Shown here in pieces: positions 1 through 11,480 of a stretch of DNA of 64,000 bases. Within the stretch, counting starts at the first letter, position 1. Every line of letters starts with the position of its first letter. Below the pieces are notes generated by a model, which was not told where the DNA came from, searched no databases, and was given only the letters and a program-made list of their open reading frames with translations. The translations under genes were made by a program, and so were the position numbers. Source of the DNA: Phascolarctos cinereus (lineage: Eukaryota > Chordata > Mammalia > Diprotodontia > Phascolarctidae); assembly GCF_002099425.1 (NCBI RefSeq), contig NW_018344164.1, positions 2,746,501 through 2,810,500 of the forward strand, read 5' to 3'.

Positions 1-204
1 CTAGAAATCTCCAATGAGAAGTCCTGGGAGCAAAAGAGTCAACCAGAGGGAAGTGTTTCCCTCTGCCAAGCTCAAAAGACACAATTCTGATGAGTTGACA
101 TTAAAGAAGACTGAAATTAGGAGTCAAAGAAATCTACAGGTTAAAGCAAAAAACTGTCACGGACACAATACAGAAATTTTTCTGATCCTCATGGCCATTA
201 ATAA
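1..204. other. unassigned intronic DNA
   Basis: No gene, RNA or repeat recognised. Open frames here are short and lack coding features. Confidence 0.4.
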
Positions 205-455
205 AAGCTAGCATTTACTCAGTGATTTCAGGTTTGCAAGCACTGTATAAATGTTATCTCATTTTATCCTCACAACCCCAGGAAGCAGACACTATTATTA
301 TCACCTCCATTTTACAGATGAGGAAATTGAGATAGGCAAGGTTAAATGACCTGTCCATGGCCACCCAGCTAGTAAGAGTGTGAAAGATGGTTCTGAATTC
401 AACTCTTCTTTACTCCAGGGTCAGTATTCTATCCATGTGCCATCTGACTACCTCA
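205..455 (-). mobile_element. MIR SINE
   Basis: Read on the minus strand this follows the MIR consensus over most of its length. On the plus strand the core is visible as CATTTTACAGATGAGGAAAT near 310, followed by the complement of the tRNA-like head (CCCAGCTAGTAAGAG near 365). It is an old, diverged copy. Confidence 0.85.
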
Positions 456-482
456 TGCTATATTCCAAAAACTGCAATAAAA

Positions 483-645
483 ATGACAGTAACTGACATT
501 TACCAAGTACTCCAAGGTTTATGAAGCCTTTTGTATACTACATCTCATTTGATTTTCACAACGGCCATCTTGTGAGTTAGGTACACAGGAATTATTATCC
601 CCATTTGACAGATGAGGAAGCCGAGATTCAGAAAGAGGTCAACTT
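483..645 (-). mobile_element. MIR3-like SINE fragment
   Basis: The stretch runs from a TGACATTTACCAAGTACT-like tail to TTTGACAGATGAGGAAGCC. It matches the antisense of a MIR-family core and tail and lacks most of the tRNA head. Confidence 0.75.
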
Positions 646-2465
646 GTCAACCTTTTTCCTAAAATGGAACGTTCAGAAATGAATAAAGTACTCTAGACGT
701 GGCCTTACCAACGCACAGTCCAGCAGGACTAACCTCCCCCATGGTATGGACACCGTGCTTCTACTAATGTAGATGAAATCTCACTAGCTTAATTCATTCA
801 TTCATTCATTCATTCACTCATTCACTTATTCATTCACCACAGGAGTCTGATTCTAGCATGACCCTGTGGACAAAGCAGGTCGCAGCCGATTGTCCCCAGA
901 CCTACTCTGGCCCAAACTGGACACTAGTGTTAGCAAACTACCTGGTTATGTAGGCTGCAGGGGGCTGGGGGGTGCACCAAGATGTGCTTCCATTTGTCCC
1001 CCAGTTGGCACGCTTGCTTTAGGCTGGTCTGTCACACTCGGGCTTGCCTGGGAAAGAGAAGAGCTGCATATCTTAGTCTGGAGCCTGGATTTGCAAATGC
1101 GAAGTGGGAAATCAAAATGAGAGAGAAGACGCCCTGGTGCCGCCCTGAGGGGAAGGGTGCTTTGTTAGTGCATCGAGCCTCTCCTTACCATGGAAGACAT
1201 ATCCCATGAGGTGGAACCAGCTCTGGTCTGCCTACCATTGCTGACACATCTTTGATAAAACGGTCCCTGATGTGACCTTCAGGGCCATCGTGACCAGAGA
1301 AGAACAACGAGAAATGCCCTGAGACAGCCATTCTGACGCACTTCTCTGAGAAGCCGGCTGACCTAACGTGTCGCTGTCAGAAGAGACCGAAAGCTGGCCT
1401 AGCAGGCTGATGTCAGAAGAGACAAAAAAGCTAAAATGGCTTTCGGTTAGAATCTTCCGGCTCCTCCTGAGCCCCAAGGAAGTCACACTGAAGGATGGCT
1501 TGTGGAGTGAAGCCTTACCATACCAAAATGGACACGAGGGCAGAGACACCCAGCGTCAGGGTGATGAACTGGGAAATAAATTATGGCTCCCCTAGAGACT
1601 CCTGGTAAGCCAGATGTGTGACTAATTGTACTTCCAGAAAGGAAAGTCAGCTTTGTGTTGGCCACAGTGAATCATGGGACTAATGCTTTATTTCTAAGTG
1701 TGTAAGATGTTCACAAGTTTATCCAAGGTAGAAATGAGAGCTAGAGCAGAGGCCTAAGAAATGGAGATGGTGACTTAGAGAGAGATAGGGAGACAAGATA
1801 ATGAGTGGACATAAGGCAGCAATTGCAGATGATTAGTCTGTGTTCCTACCTATGTTCAGTTCAGTACTTAGGAGAGCTCTGAGCACAAATTCAACGTAAA
1901 AATCAAAAGGCGACCATCTGGATCTTTAAATTTAATGTAAATGTGTTCTGTGATTTCTTTTTAAACACCCATGATTTCAAATCGTATCTGCCTCACCAGG
2001 CTGGCTTCTCTCTCTGTTCACTTCTGAGCTAACTGCTACAGTGAGGGCAGGGATAGGGACATGTCTTCACCTGTCTGTTCTGGGAAAGCTAACAGAGCAG
2101 AAAAGGTGAGAAACGCCAGCTCGTCAGCACAAACACAGCACACGCATTTAGAAGGGGAAGCTAGATCCCACAAAGAACTTTGGAGGTTAATGTGATGATA
2201 GATTCACTGGAAAGCCCAGGTCAAAGACTCTGGCCAGACCAAGGACATGGTTGTTTTTATCTCTTAGGACCCTGCAGTAATGCTGACAGGGACCAATGCT
2301 GCACCCTAGTGTAGCTGCTCCAAGGTCATTAACACGTTTTTTAAACAGCCATGATCATGGTGTCACAAAAGCAACATTAAATCCCCCCCCCTTGTTTTTT
2401 GGGTGAAGTGTCACTAAGAAAGAAATAGTGTGAGCTTTACCCAAAGACACCCATAGAAAAAGATC
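646..2465. other. mostly unique intronic DNA
   Basis: No exon, RNA gene or clear transposon was recognised. It contains a short ATTC microsatellite (791-838), a small inverted repeat with a tandem motif near 1375-1447, and a C-rich run near 2383. Open frames of up to about 105 codons lack recognisable domains or splice context. Confidence 0.4.
791..838. repeat. (ATTC)n microsatellite
   Basis: About eleven ATTC units, perfect on the left and interrupted on the right (CACTCATTCACTTATT). Confidence 0.95.
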
Positions 2466-2473
2466 ACTTTAAG

Positions 2474-2663
2474 GCAAGGATTCTTAACCTAGAATCTATG
2501 GACTTCTTTGATTTTTAAAAAATGTTTGGATATTTCAACATAATCCATTTCCTTTGCTAACCTATGGATTTCATTTTACACATTTAAAAACTATTCTGAG
2601 AAGGAACCCACAGGCTAGGTAGTCAAAGGGGTCTAGGACACAAAAAATGGTTAAGAACCCCTT
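2474..2663 (-). mobile_element. hAT-type non-autonomous DNA transposon (MER117-like)
   Basis: The two ends form terminal inverted repeats: CAAGGATTCTTAACC at the left and GGTTAAGAACCCCTT at the right, 13 of 15 complementary. The flanks CTTTAAGG (2466-2473) and CTTGAGGG (2664-2671) match at 6 of 8, as expected for a decayed 8-bp hAT target duplication. The interior matches three other copies in this window (52558-52745, 57850-57960, 58500-58680). It is too short to encode transposase, so it was mobilised in trans. The MER117 name is from memory; the hAT assignment rests on the ends and the 8-bp duplication. Confidence 0.75.
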
Positions 2664-2767
2664 CTTGAGGGCATTCAGGGCTACATTCCAATGGATATAT
2701 GTTAAGTAAGATGAAATAAGTTAACATACGTAAACTCCTGGCAGAAAGTACTATACAAATATCAGCT

Positions 2768-3081
2768 TTTTTTTATGGGGAGGGGGTTTAAGGGAGACTG
2801 GGTTTCTCTCTAATGCCCAGACTAGAAAGTACAGTGGCCACTTGTGACCTGATCCTATTGTTGCCTGACACGGAAGCATTGATCTGCTCTGTCTCCAGCC
2901 TGGGCCAGCCTGGTACCCCTCCCCTCTCTCCTGGGAGCCCATCATAGTGATGTGGAATTAGAGTGGACAATGGATGGGCTTTAGCCCTGGTGAAATTCAC
3001 AACTCCTGAATTCAAACCATCTTACCAGCCTCAGTTTCCCCTAGTAGTAGGAATTATAGGCATGTGTCACCACAGCTAGCC
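2768..3081 (-). pseudogene. 7SL (SRP) RNA retropseudogene, near full length
   Basis: Read on the minus strand, this aligns with 7SL RNA from end to end. The Alu-domain start (GGTGACACATGCCTATAAT) and ACTGAGGCTGGTAAGATGG are present. So is the S domain, including AGACAGAGCAGATCAATGCT, the counterpart of the conserved GGAAACGGAGCAGGTCAAAA. The 3' Alu half ends in CCACTGTACTTTCTAGTCTG and GAGAAACCCAGTCTCCC, followed by an A-rich tail. The copy is flanked by a 10-bp target-site duplication with one mismatch: AATATCAGCT at 2758-2767 and AATGTCAGCT at 3082-3091. That is the mark of L1-driven insertion. Because the S domain is retained, this is a processed copy of the RNA gene and not an Alu-like SINE, which lacks that domain. 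Divergence and the lack of normal 7SL upstream promoter sequence suggest it is inactive. Confidence 0.9.
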
Positions 3082-3091
3082 AATGTCAGCT

Positions 3092-3469
3092 GTGATTCTT
3101 ACTCCACTGATTCTGCTAGCTTAAGTCAGTACGCTAGAACACCACCGTTCCCCTAAAGATGCAGCCTCAGATCCTCAGGTGCCTTTTCCCTCTCCCATAT
3201 CCTGCTTTTGACCGCTACTGAACTGTCAAGAGCGTCTTAAAAACGTTCTGTTTTTACGGCTATGTTTTGTTCACATGTCCCCTTCACCTCTGAAGAGATG
3301 CCTTCCCCATCCCTCACTCTCCCAATCCAATGGGCTACTGCTTACAATGAAAAGCAGATAAACAAACGGCAGTGAGGAGAAGCGCTTCCACAAGACCAAA
3401 CAACACATCAGTGAGGTCTGGCGGCAGATGACAGGGCTCACATCTGGCGTCTCCTGCTCCTTCTGCGGA
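3092..3469. other. unassigned intronic DNA
   Basis: Nothing recognised with confidence. Confidence 0.35.
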
Positions 3470-3745
3470 GAAGACAGGAGAGTGTTTTCTCATCTCTTTT
3501 GGAAGGATGATCTGGTCATTATAATTACGTTACACTTAGTTTCAGGTTTTCCTTTTATTCTTCTCACTTACATTGTTGCAATCATTACATGTTGTTTTCT
3601 AGGAACTGCTGACTTCACTCTGCATCAGTTCATGGAAGTCTTCCCATGATTCTCAGAATTCCTTCCACCTATTGTCTCTTATGGCCCAGTCACATTATGA
3701 TCGTGTGCCGCAATTTGACCATTCTCCGATGGTAGGCATCTAGCT
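3470..3745 (-). mobile_element. L1 3'-end fragment
   Basis: On the minus strand it shows the pattern of the marsupial L1 ORF2 C-terminus and 3' UTR. The plus strand has CACTCTGCATCAGTTCATGG, the same motif as the better L1 copy at 6421-7520 (CACTTTGCACTGGTTCATAC). It is strongly diverged. Confidence 0.6.
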
Positions 3746-3950
3746 AGATCTCATTCCTTATTCCTCAAAGCTGTCATGTCACTCTGTTTGACTTCTCCCA
3801 CGGACTTAGCACACTGTAGTTTATGCTACAGTTATTCACACACATTTCTCATCTCCCTGTTTTAGACCATAAGCTTCTTTTATCCCTGATGTAATCGTTA
3901 AGCATTGAACACAGTAGGTGCTTAAACAACAACTGCTGAATTAAATGGTG
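3746..3950 (+). mobile_element. L2 LINE 3' end
   Basis: It carries the L2 3' tail pattern, with a degenerate form of the usual last motif (ACACAGTAGGTGCTTAAAC near 3910). Confidence 0.65.
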
Positions 3951-4814
3951 TGGAGTTACACTGGATAACTACACGATGCTTTTCTCCCTAACCTCTCCCC
4001 ACCTTTTATATTTATAGCTCCATTGCAAACTGAATCCGTTGTTTGTACAGTGACAAGGAGCTGCCAGGTATGACGCCAAGAGCATAAATATCCTTGTTTA
4101 TTTTGCACATCAGTAGTGTTTGTGTTTGGAAAGCAGGAGAACGAATTTCAGGGTGCTATAGCTTTATAGCTACCCAACGCAAATCGGTAGGTGCAGGAAA
4201 CAGAACTGGCTCTGAGGGCAAGGAATGAAGAAACACAGGCTTCTGGAAGCTGATGAAAGAGAAAGGCAGACCATTTTTCTGGATGATTTATAGTTGGTGC
4301 TGTGAGTTCTAGGCATCTGACGGGCTGGCGATGAAGGTTTTGGTGTTTCTGTATTCATGTGAAAACAGTTCAAGAGCAGAGGTCAACTGATGTTAATACA
4401 AGAGAAGCTTATATCCTTAATAGTTAAAAAGAGTTATGAAAGCGTATGATTTATAAGGGGCTAAGTGTGCCACACAGATGAGAAAGAGAGAAGAGGCTAG
4501 GTTCTGGGGTCTGGTTATAACAAGAAGGAAGAACAATTCTAGGTCTACAAAGAAACCCAAGTTAAAAATTAGGGGCTATGTTGGTCCTTGGAAAACAGCT
4601 TTGGTCTGTGCACACACGAATGCTCACATACATATATTCTCTCTCCTGCCATCTTCTCTCTCCAAAACTGAAGTTGCTTTGAGTTGCAAAAATATTCACC
4701 CCCTCCATTCTAGTACTTGAAAAAGAAGACTATGACCTCAGCTGACAGCCTTCCGTCTCCTTTCTCAGATTTTCCTAGAGTCCTCTGTCTCTGGGGATGG
4801 ACCGTTTCTACCTT
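3951..4814. other. unassigned intronic DNA
   Basis: No coding or RNA feature recognised. Contains the motif CTTTATAGCTACC near 4160 but no supporting evidence for a function. Confidence 0.35.
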
Positions 4815-5045
4815 TTGATAGAAGTCACTATGTCATATGGTGGATAGAGTGCTGTTGGGAAGACATGAATTCAAATCCTACCTCAATGCCTAAGGGCACT
4901 CAGCCTCAGTTTCTTCGGCTATAAAATGGGGATAATAATAGCACCTATTCCACAGGGTGGTTGTGAGGATCAAATGAAACAACAGATGGAAGGTGTGCTG
5001 TAAACTTTGAAATGCTATATACATTTTTTATAATTTATTACCATA
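4815..5045 (+). mobile_element. MIR-type CORE-SINE
   Basis: A degenerate tRNA-like head (GGTGGATAGAGTGCTGTTGG) is followed by the core (TATAAAATGGGGATAATAAT) and a TGTGAGGATCAAATGA segment in the order of a MIR/CORE-SINE. Confidence 0.85.
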
Positions 5046-5097
5046 CCATATTACCATTACCATCATTTTAACAGTGATTACCATATTTCCTTTCTCC

Positions 5098-5340
5098 CCC
5101 AAAATAATAACTGACACTTATATGTAGTGCTTTAAGCCCTGCAAAACACTTTATCTCCTCTGAGCTTAACTCACAAAATCCCTGTAAAGTAGGAACAACC
5201 GGTATTATTGTCTCCATATTATAGATGGAGACACTGAGGCCATGAGAGACGGAATGACGAGCCCAGTCTCACAGAGATGGAACTAGGTCATTCTGTCTCC
5301 AGACCACAGAGCCATATTGCGAGCAGAGACTTTCCATCTT
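5098..5340 (-). mobile_element. MIR SINE
   Basis: Antisense MIR: TAATAACTGACACTTATATG tail, ATAGATGGAGACACTGAGG core, then the complemented head near 5270. Confidence 0.75.
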
Positions 5341-5344
5341 TCCT

Positions 5345-5420
5345 TTGTGCCTAGGAGCGCAGCGCTTGGCACAGCGTAGGAGCCCAATCTATGACTGCTG
5401 ATGAACAACTGATTGCCTTT
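5345..5420 (+). mobile_element. L2 LINE 3' tail
   Basis: GCTTGGCACAGCGTAGGAGC is a mutated form of the terminal L2 motif. Confidence 0.5.
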
Positions 5421-5459
5421 GGTCTTGAATTACACTTTAGATGAACAGTATGAATATAA

Positions 5460-5668
5460 GTCACAGCATCATAGACACTGAGCTGAAAGAGACTGATGAG
5501 GTCACCCAGTTTATCCTCCAATTTGATGGATAAGGAGGCATTGTTGGCTCAGAGAAGGTTCAATGACCTGGGCAAGCTTGGGCAGGTAGTAAGAGGCATA
5601 GCCAGGATTCAAACCTAGGTCTGCTAACTCCAAATCTAGAGTTCTTTCCATTGAACCATTCTATGAAT
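5460..5668 (-). mobile_element. MIR-like/L3-tailed repeat
   Basis: A stretch beginning near ATCATAGACACTGAGCTGAA runs into the antisense MIR head pattern (CAGGATTCAAACCTAGGTCT). The left part resembles the AATCATAG...GAGCTGGAAGG 3' end used by L3/CR1 elements. Confidence 0.55.
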
Positions 5669-5849
5669 ATTTGGGATTCCCCTAGGAGAGTCACTGAGGC
5701 TTAGAACTACTTCATTAAAAATCTGAAAAAAAGCTTTGCATCCCTAAAATTGAACACAATCCCTTTTTTAAAAGCAGGCACTTAATGTTTGTTTAGTTGG
5801 ATGAAATTTTATCACCCAGAACTACTCTGGAGCCTCAAAGATGGCAACT

Positions 5850-6420
5850 CCAAGGCGGCCAATAAAGCTAATGCAGATGTTGGCTGTCTGAAATAACCCT
5901 AGAGTACAGGAGAAGAGTGATGAGAGTGTCACTGCACCCTGCCCTCGTCAGACAATACCTAGAGCACTGTGTTCAGGTCTAGACATACCTCAGTCATCAC
6001 GGGACACTAAGAATCTGCAGAACTCCCAAAAGGGGGTAACGAGGAGAGGAAAGTATCTTGTGGTCATGCCACACGAGCACTGGTTGGAGGAAGTGGGCAC
6101 GTTTACCCTAGATAAGAGAAGTTTTCAGTGGAATGTGATCACTGTCTTCAAGTTTTTAAAGGGCTGTCAGGAAGAAGAATCAGACTTATTCAATTAGCCT
6201 CAGAGGACACAACCAGACAATTGGTGCAATCAATTAGGCTTGATATCAGGAAACATTTGCTACCATATATAGCTATTCCAAAATGGAATGGGTGGTGTTA
6301 GGGAAGTAGTGAGCTTCCCATCACCGGAGGCAGCCAAGCAGAGGCCAGATGCCTATTTCTCAGGGATGTTGTAGAATGGATTCTTGTTTAGATACTAAAA
6401 AGCCTCTAAGAGAGCTTTCC
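5850..6420 (+). mobile_element. L3/CR1 LINE 3' region
   Basis: The segment follows the CR1/L3 ORF2 C-terminal and 3' region: a TGTGTTCAGGTCTAGACA block, GTGATCACTGTCTTCAAGTT, GGCTTGATATCAGGAAACAT and TGGAATGGGTGGTGTTAGGG in the right order. It is 5' truncated and non-coding now. L3 was last active before the split of marsupials and placentals. Confidence 0.8.
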
Positions 6421-7520
6421 TTTTTTTAAAAAAATTCAATTTTCTTTTACTTTCAATTCTAAATGATCTCCCTCTTCCCCTCCGCCATTCATTGAGAAGA
6501 GATGTACAATCTAATACAAATATGTATAGACATGCAAAACAAATTTCTGCATTAGTCATGTTCTGCACCTCCTACCCCCCCAAAAAAGTCAAGACAAAGA
6601 AAGAAATAGAAGCCAACGCGCTTCAGTCTGTACTCTGAGTCCATCTGTCTGGAGGCGGCTGCCATGCTTCATCATGAATCCTTCTGAACTGCAACTGGTC
6701 ACAGCGCTGATCAGTTACTAAGTCTCTACAGGCCGATCGCCTTCACGAAATTGCTGTCACCGAATAAATCGTTCTTCCGGCTTTGTGCATTTCACTTTGC
6801 ACTGGTTCATACGAATCTTCCCAGGTCTTTCTGAAACCACGCCATTTCTCATTTCTTATACATAACAATATTTCCATAACATTCATATCCATAACTTGTT
6901 CAGCCATTCCCCAATTGATGGCCAGTTTCCAATTCCTTGCTACCACAAAAAGAACTGCTATAAATATTTTTGTACACATGAGCTACTTCCTCCGTTCTTT
7001 GATCTCTTTGAGGGGTATAGACCTATTCGTGGTATCACTGGGTCAAAGGTTTACACAGTTAAATAGGGTTTTTATTTTTTGACATAATTCCAAATTGTTT
7101 TCCAGAATGTTTGGGCTCCTTCACAGCTCCACCAACAGGAGCCTATTTTCTGACATCCCCTCCAGCATGTTATTTTCCTCCTTTATCATCTCAGCCAATC
7201 TGATGGCTGTGAAGTGGTACCTCAGAGGTATTTTAACTTGCATTTCTCTAATTATTACTGATTTAGAGCATTTTTTCATATGGTGTTGATAGCTTGGATT
7301 TTAACCTTTGAAAACTGTCTATTCATAGCCTTTGACCATTTATCAACTGGGGAATGATTCTTATTCTTGTAAATTTGACTCAGCTCCATATATATTTTAG
7401 AAATGAGACTTTTATCAGAGAAACTTGCTACAAATTTTCCCTTCAGTTATATGCTTTCCTTCTAATTTTGGCTGCATTGGTTTTGTTTGTGCAAAAGCCT
7501 TTTCATTGTATGTAAGAAAA
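6421..7520 (-). mobile_element. L1 LINE, 5'-truncated (ORF2 C-terminus and 3' UTR)
   Basis: On the minus strand this carries the last part of L1 ORF2 and the long marsupial L1 3' UTR. The antisense frame at 6743-6979 gives pieces such as LAINWGMAEQVMDMNVME and LLCIRNEKWRGFRKTWED, which align with the ORF2 end (WHIYTMEYYAAIKND in human L1). Nucleotides 7090-7500 align with 38525-38990 of the other L1. The poly-A end is the T-rich run near 6421-6437. The 5' end is lost near 7520, the usual outcome of L1 insertion. Confidence 0.9.
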
Positions 7521-7919
7521 ATTATTCATCTGACTTCCTGTGAACCTCTGTATCTCATCTGGTCATGAATTTCACACAGTGTGATAGTAGTAGGGTGACG
7601 AACTTCCAGAGCGGAAAGACTGGAGATTATGTAGTCCTTATTTTATAAATGGGGAACTTGAGTTCCAGAATTGCAAGTGATTTGTGCGACACAGGTCAAA
7701 GAAGTGATGCCAGACTCCAGGTGGTGCCCGACACTGAATCGCGTCAATGAAACCTCTTTATATCACCCCCGCAAGTCAACATTTCCTGAATCAGTTAAAT
7801 ACTTTTAATAGTTCCACCTGGGTTGCAACTACATCATTTATTACAAGATGCCAGGGCAATCCCTGCAAACAGGATCCTGAGACATTTACCCAAATGATGC
7901 CGGACATAGGCCTGTGATT
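7521..7919. other. unassigned, with a possible MIR-like remnant
   Basis: Around 7600-7740 the pattern (TGGAGATTATGTAGTCCTTA, TTATAAATGGGGAACTTGAG) resembles the L3-tailed MIR-like repeat, but divergence is high. Confidence 0.35.
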
Positions 7920-8365
7920 AAGAATGACATCTAGCGGCAGATGGTATCTGAATGGGATGGAACACTATTGCACCACAAGAAATGGTGAAGGGGATGTTTT
8001 CAGAGAAATGGGAAGATTTGCACAAACTGAAGCACAGTAAAGTAAGCAGAACCAGGAGAACAGCTCATATTACAATAGCAACAACATTGTGAGAACCAAT
8101 AACTTAGAAAGGCTTAAGAACTCTAGTTAATGCAATGATCAATTGTAATTGTAGAGGATGACGATGCCATCCGCCTCGCAACAGAGAGGCAACGTACTAG
8201 GTGTGCAGAAGGAAACACATGGTTTTGGACGTGGCCGACGTAGGAATTTGTTTTGATTATGCATATTTACCACAAGGGTTTTGCTTTTCCTTTTTTTGGG
8301 GGGGGGTAGGAGGTGGGAGGAAAAGAAAAATGCTTGTTAATTGAAAAAAGTAATTGAAAAGAAGG
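7920..8365 (+). mobile_element. L1 LINE 3' UTR fragment
   Basis: It starts in the ORF2 C-terminus (GGGATGGAACACTATTGCAC) and runs through AGTAAGCAGAACCAGGAGAA, TTTGGACGTGGCCGACGTAG and TTGATTATGCATATTTACCA to an A-rich 3' end. This is the segment deleted from the large L1 at 33940-39094. Confidence 0.85.
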
Positions 8366-8694
8366 AAAGGGAGAAAAATCTGGCAGCAGAATAAGAGGAT
8401 GAAGATCAGACACTAGAAGCCCAGAGTTCGAGCTGGAAGGGACCCAAGGGTCACGCAGCCCAGCCCCTTCCTCCACATGGATGCCATCACTGATTCCAGC
8501 TCCAAATCAGCAATGGCAACAATAGGGAAGCTTCTTCATTCATCTTCTCTCCTGCCATCTCTGAGCTTCTTGCCATCCTCTGCTACCCTCAACTCCCACC
8601 CCCACAGGATGGCCTTGACGTTTTAAGAAAAAGACTCTAGGTTGTGTTTGGTGCCATGTTGGAAGGGCAAGGTGGCATGTGAGACAAGACACGG
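8366..8694. other. unassigned, with an L3-like tail
   Basis: AGAGTTCGAGCTGGAAGGGA at about 8423 matches the widespread L3/CR1-derived tail motif. The rest is unrecognised. Confidence 0.35.
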
Positions 8695-8915
8695 CACAAG
8701 GCACAGAGAGCAGTATTTGGGGCAGGAAGATGAGTTCCAATCCTGACTCTGACAAAGCCAGGCTGTGTCCTGAGTAAATACAACCTCCCAGTGCCCCAGG
8801 CGACTTTCTAAGAGCTACATTTCAGGCCAGCTGTAGATCTGCATCGGTCAAGGGAGATTCCTCACTGAGGAATCACAGGCCAGAACCAAAGAACCTCACA
8901 AAAGGCCATGTGTAT
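8695..8915 (+). mobile_element. marsupial SINE with a GAAATCACAGG-type tail
   Basis: A degenerate tRNA-like head is followed by CAGTGCCCCAGGCGACTTTC, GATCTGCATCGGTCAAGGGA and GAGGAATCACAGGCC. The same tail recurs at 17090, 23040, 24260, 62040 and 62430, so it is a coherent family in this genome. Confidence 0.7.
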
Positions 8916-11264
8916 TCTGGGATGGGAGGAAAGTTGTAGAGCTCCCCCATGAACAACTGGCACAGTATTTCAGCTCTGCTTGTCTTTGGGCTATTCCTAA
9001 TACCCCAGTGCTAACTTGGGGAGGGGGCTTTCACGTCTTGGTCTGCTGACTGATTGCTCATGTCTAATGACCTAGTGCTAGGTCCTTAAATGTGCCCTGG
9101 TACCTGATGGTATACGGGGGTGGCACCCACCCTCTGCCGCTAAGCTAAAGCTGTACTGACCAACGCTTAAGAGAATATTGGTTGCATTTAATATTGCATA
9201 ATGATGCCCCTTCTTGTTTCCCTCTTCCCCTTTCTCATTGGTGATCAGACCATTAAACAGCAGTTGGTGAGAGATCTACTGTGGTTAAGTGCATGCCTTA
9301 TTGGGATATGAAATCACACCTAATTTTCATCCCCAAGAGCCAATAATGGGGAATTCATATTACAAATAGATCTTCCAGGAGGGGAGCAAGAGAGAGAAAG
9401 TTATGGGTATCATTGGTTTTTCTATTTATATTTCACAACACCCACTGAGCCTCTGACTATTTAAAGAACTGAAGGTTATTTGTAGGAAACTGAGAAGAGT
9501 GGTCCATCCATAGTCATTTCAGCATTTCCATATAACTACTATTCTTTAAAATAATTGCCATCCCACCTCTGATCAACTATTACAACAGCCATTTATAATG
9601 ACTGCTTATCTGTAAAGAAGGGTTGTTTTCCCCCAAATCACTACACGTGCACATTTTTAAAAACAAAAATTAAACCTCTCAAACTAATAAATATTCCAGC
9701 TACTTGCTGGAACGCCCACAAAAGACTGGAGGATTAGCTCTTCTCTGGAGGCATATTAAATGGAGGATAATTCATGAAAGGTTTCCCTGTTTCCATGCGG
9801 CCCCATTGCCAGGATCCCATGCTGAGGTGGGAATTAGCCCACTGACAGAGGAGATGAACTGAAACAATACTTCTTAACATTATTATAACCCCTTGAAGAC
9901 AAGGGGAATTAATTCTCCTTCCGTCCTGAATCTTATCACCATATCTATTCTCTGATGTGATTTCTAGTGTTGCTGTAAATTTATTTAAGAGCAGATGATA
10001 AGACAAGGCAGTGATTGGTCATAAAACAGGAGTATTTTCTCAGACATGTGGGGAAGAAACAAGGCTTTGAAGATGCTGTAGGAACCCCAGAGGTATCCAA
10101 CCCTCCTCTGAAGTTGCCTTTGCATCAAGACACATCAAGTGAGATCAGCTGGACTCGTGGCCCAGGTGTCCAATACAGGCAAAAGCAAAGTTTCTTTTCA
10201 ACTCAATGCAACCCAAACCATAATGTGAAATTCAGATCATGTCAGCCGCTATGAAAACTACTAATGAAATATCACAAAGTCCAAAAGATCAGAAGAAATC
10301 AGGAAGAAAATCAAACCAAAACTAATGGTGGCTCCCTTTTTCAGTATCAACGAGGAAGTATGTCTCTTTGGCTTTTTACCCCAATTCCTGCAGCACATCC
10401 TTTCAAAAATCTAAACATTTTAGAGTTGAGTAATTGCTGGTGGATAGTGATCTAAAATATAGTCTACACTTTCCTGTTCTCTTCAACCTAGACAAACGAT
10501 GTTCAGGAGAACATAATTCAACTTTTCCTGGTGACTCAAGATCATCATTATAGACACGAATTATTATGTGGAGTGTTCACTGTATGATGCAATGCTGTGC
10601 TTTTACTTCTTAACCTGCTTTTCATAGATTTCTCATGCTCCTTCCTTGCCAGGCTTTTAACTGTCATTTCTTGTGGGTGTCAGCATGCTGACCTCAAGGA
10701 GACTCTCTTACTCCCCACCGCCTTCTAATGTGCTACTTTAATTTTGACAGTAAACTGGGAAACTAGGTGGCTAAACTTGCTAAGGTTATGGGAAAGAGAA
10801 GAATAAGTAAGTTCTGAGAACAGGCCTGAGAACTACTCCTTTGCTGTCAAGTCCACGGTTTGCGTGCACGGTCCTCGTGACAGAATTTCTGCCACAGAGA
10901 AGCCTGATTTGTTTACTTGCTGGTTTGACTCCCCAAGGGCCTCGAGGACCCTCGGGGTCAGTACAGGCAGAAGCACATGTGCTTGGGGTCAGCACATGTA
11001 TGTACTGCACATGCAGAAGCCTCCTACCGCAAACAGTCTATTTTCAGGTGTTGATTCTTCCTATATACAGAAGTAGTGGATTCTGTAGAATGTATGGTGC
11101 TAGTAGGCTACCTCAATATTGGGAATCAAATGGTACTGAGAAGTATCTCTCCTCTCTTTGACCTCCCTGGATGTTACATGAACAAGCCAAGAAATGTTTA
11201 TTTAAATATCTCTTGCTGCCATAGAAAGGACTGTTAGAACATCAAAATGTGTGAATAGTGCATT
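8916..11264. other. repeat-poor intronic DNA
   Basis: About 2.3 kb with no transposon recognised. Open frames of 63-106 codons occur on both strands, but none has a domain, a splice context or a codon pattern that I can support as a gene. Confidence 0.4.
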
Positions 11265-11480
11265 TTACAGAGTTGGCCTCGGAATCAAAAGACAAATCTG
11301 TATTCAAGCCCTGCCTCTGACACAGGCTAACTGTGTGGCCCTGGACAAGTCACAGTTTCCTCATTTGTTCAGTGAAGATAATAACATTGGATAAGGATCC
11401 AATAAGACAATGTCTGTAAAGTGCTTTGTAAATCTTACACTTGTGTATAAATGATAGATATTAATTAGCATTATCATCTA
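11265..11480 (+). mobile_element. MIR SINE
   Basis: Head GGAATCAAAAGACAAATCTG, box region CTAACTGTGTGGCCCTGGAC, core TTTCCTCATTTGTTCAGTG and tail GTAAAGTGCTTTGTAAATC, in MIR order. Confidence 0.85.
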
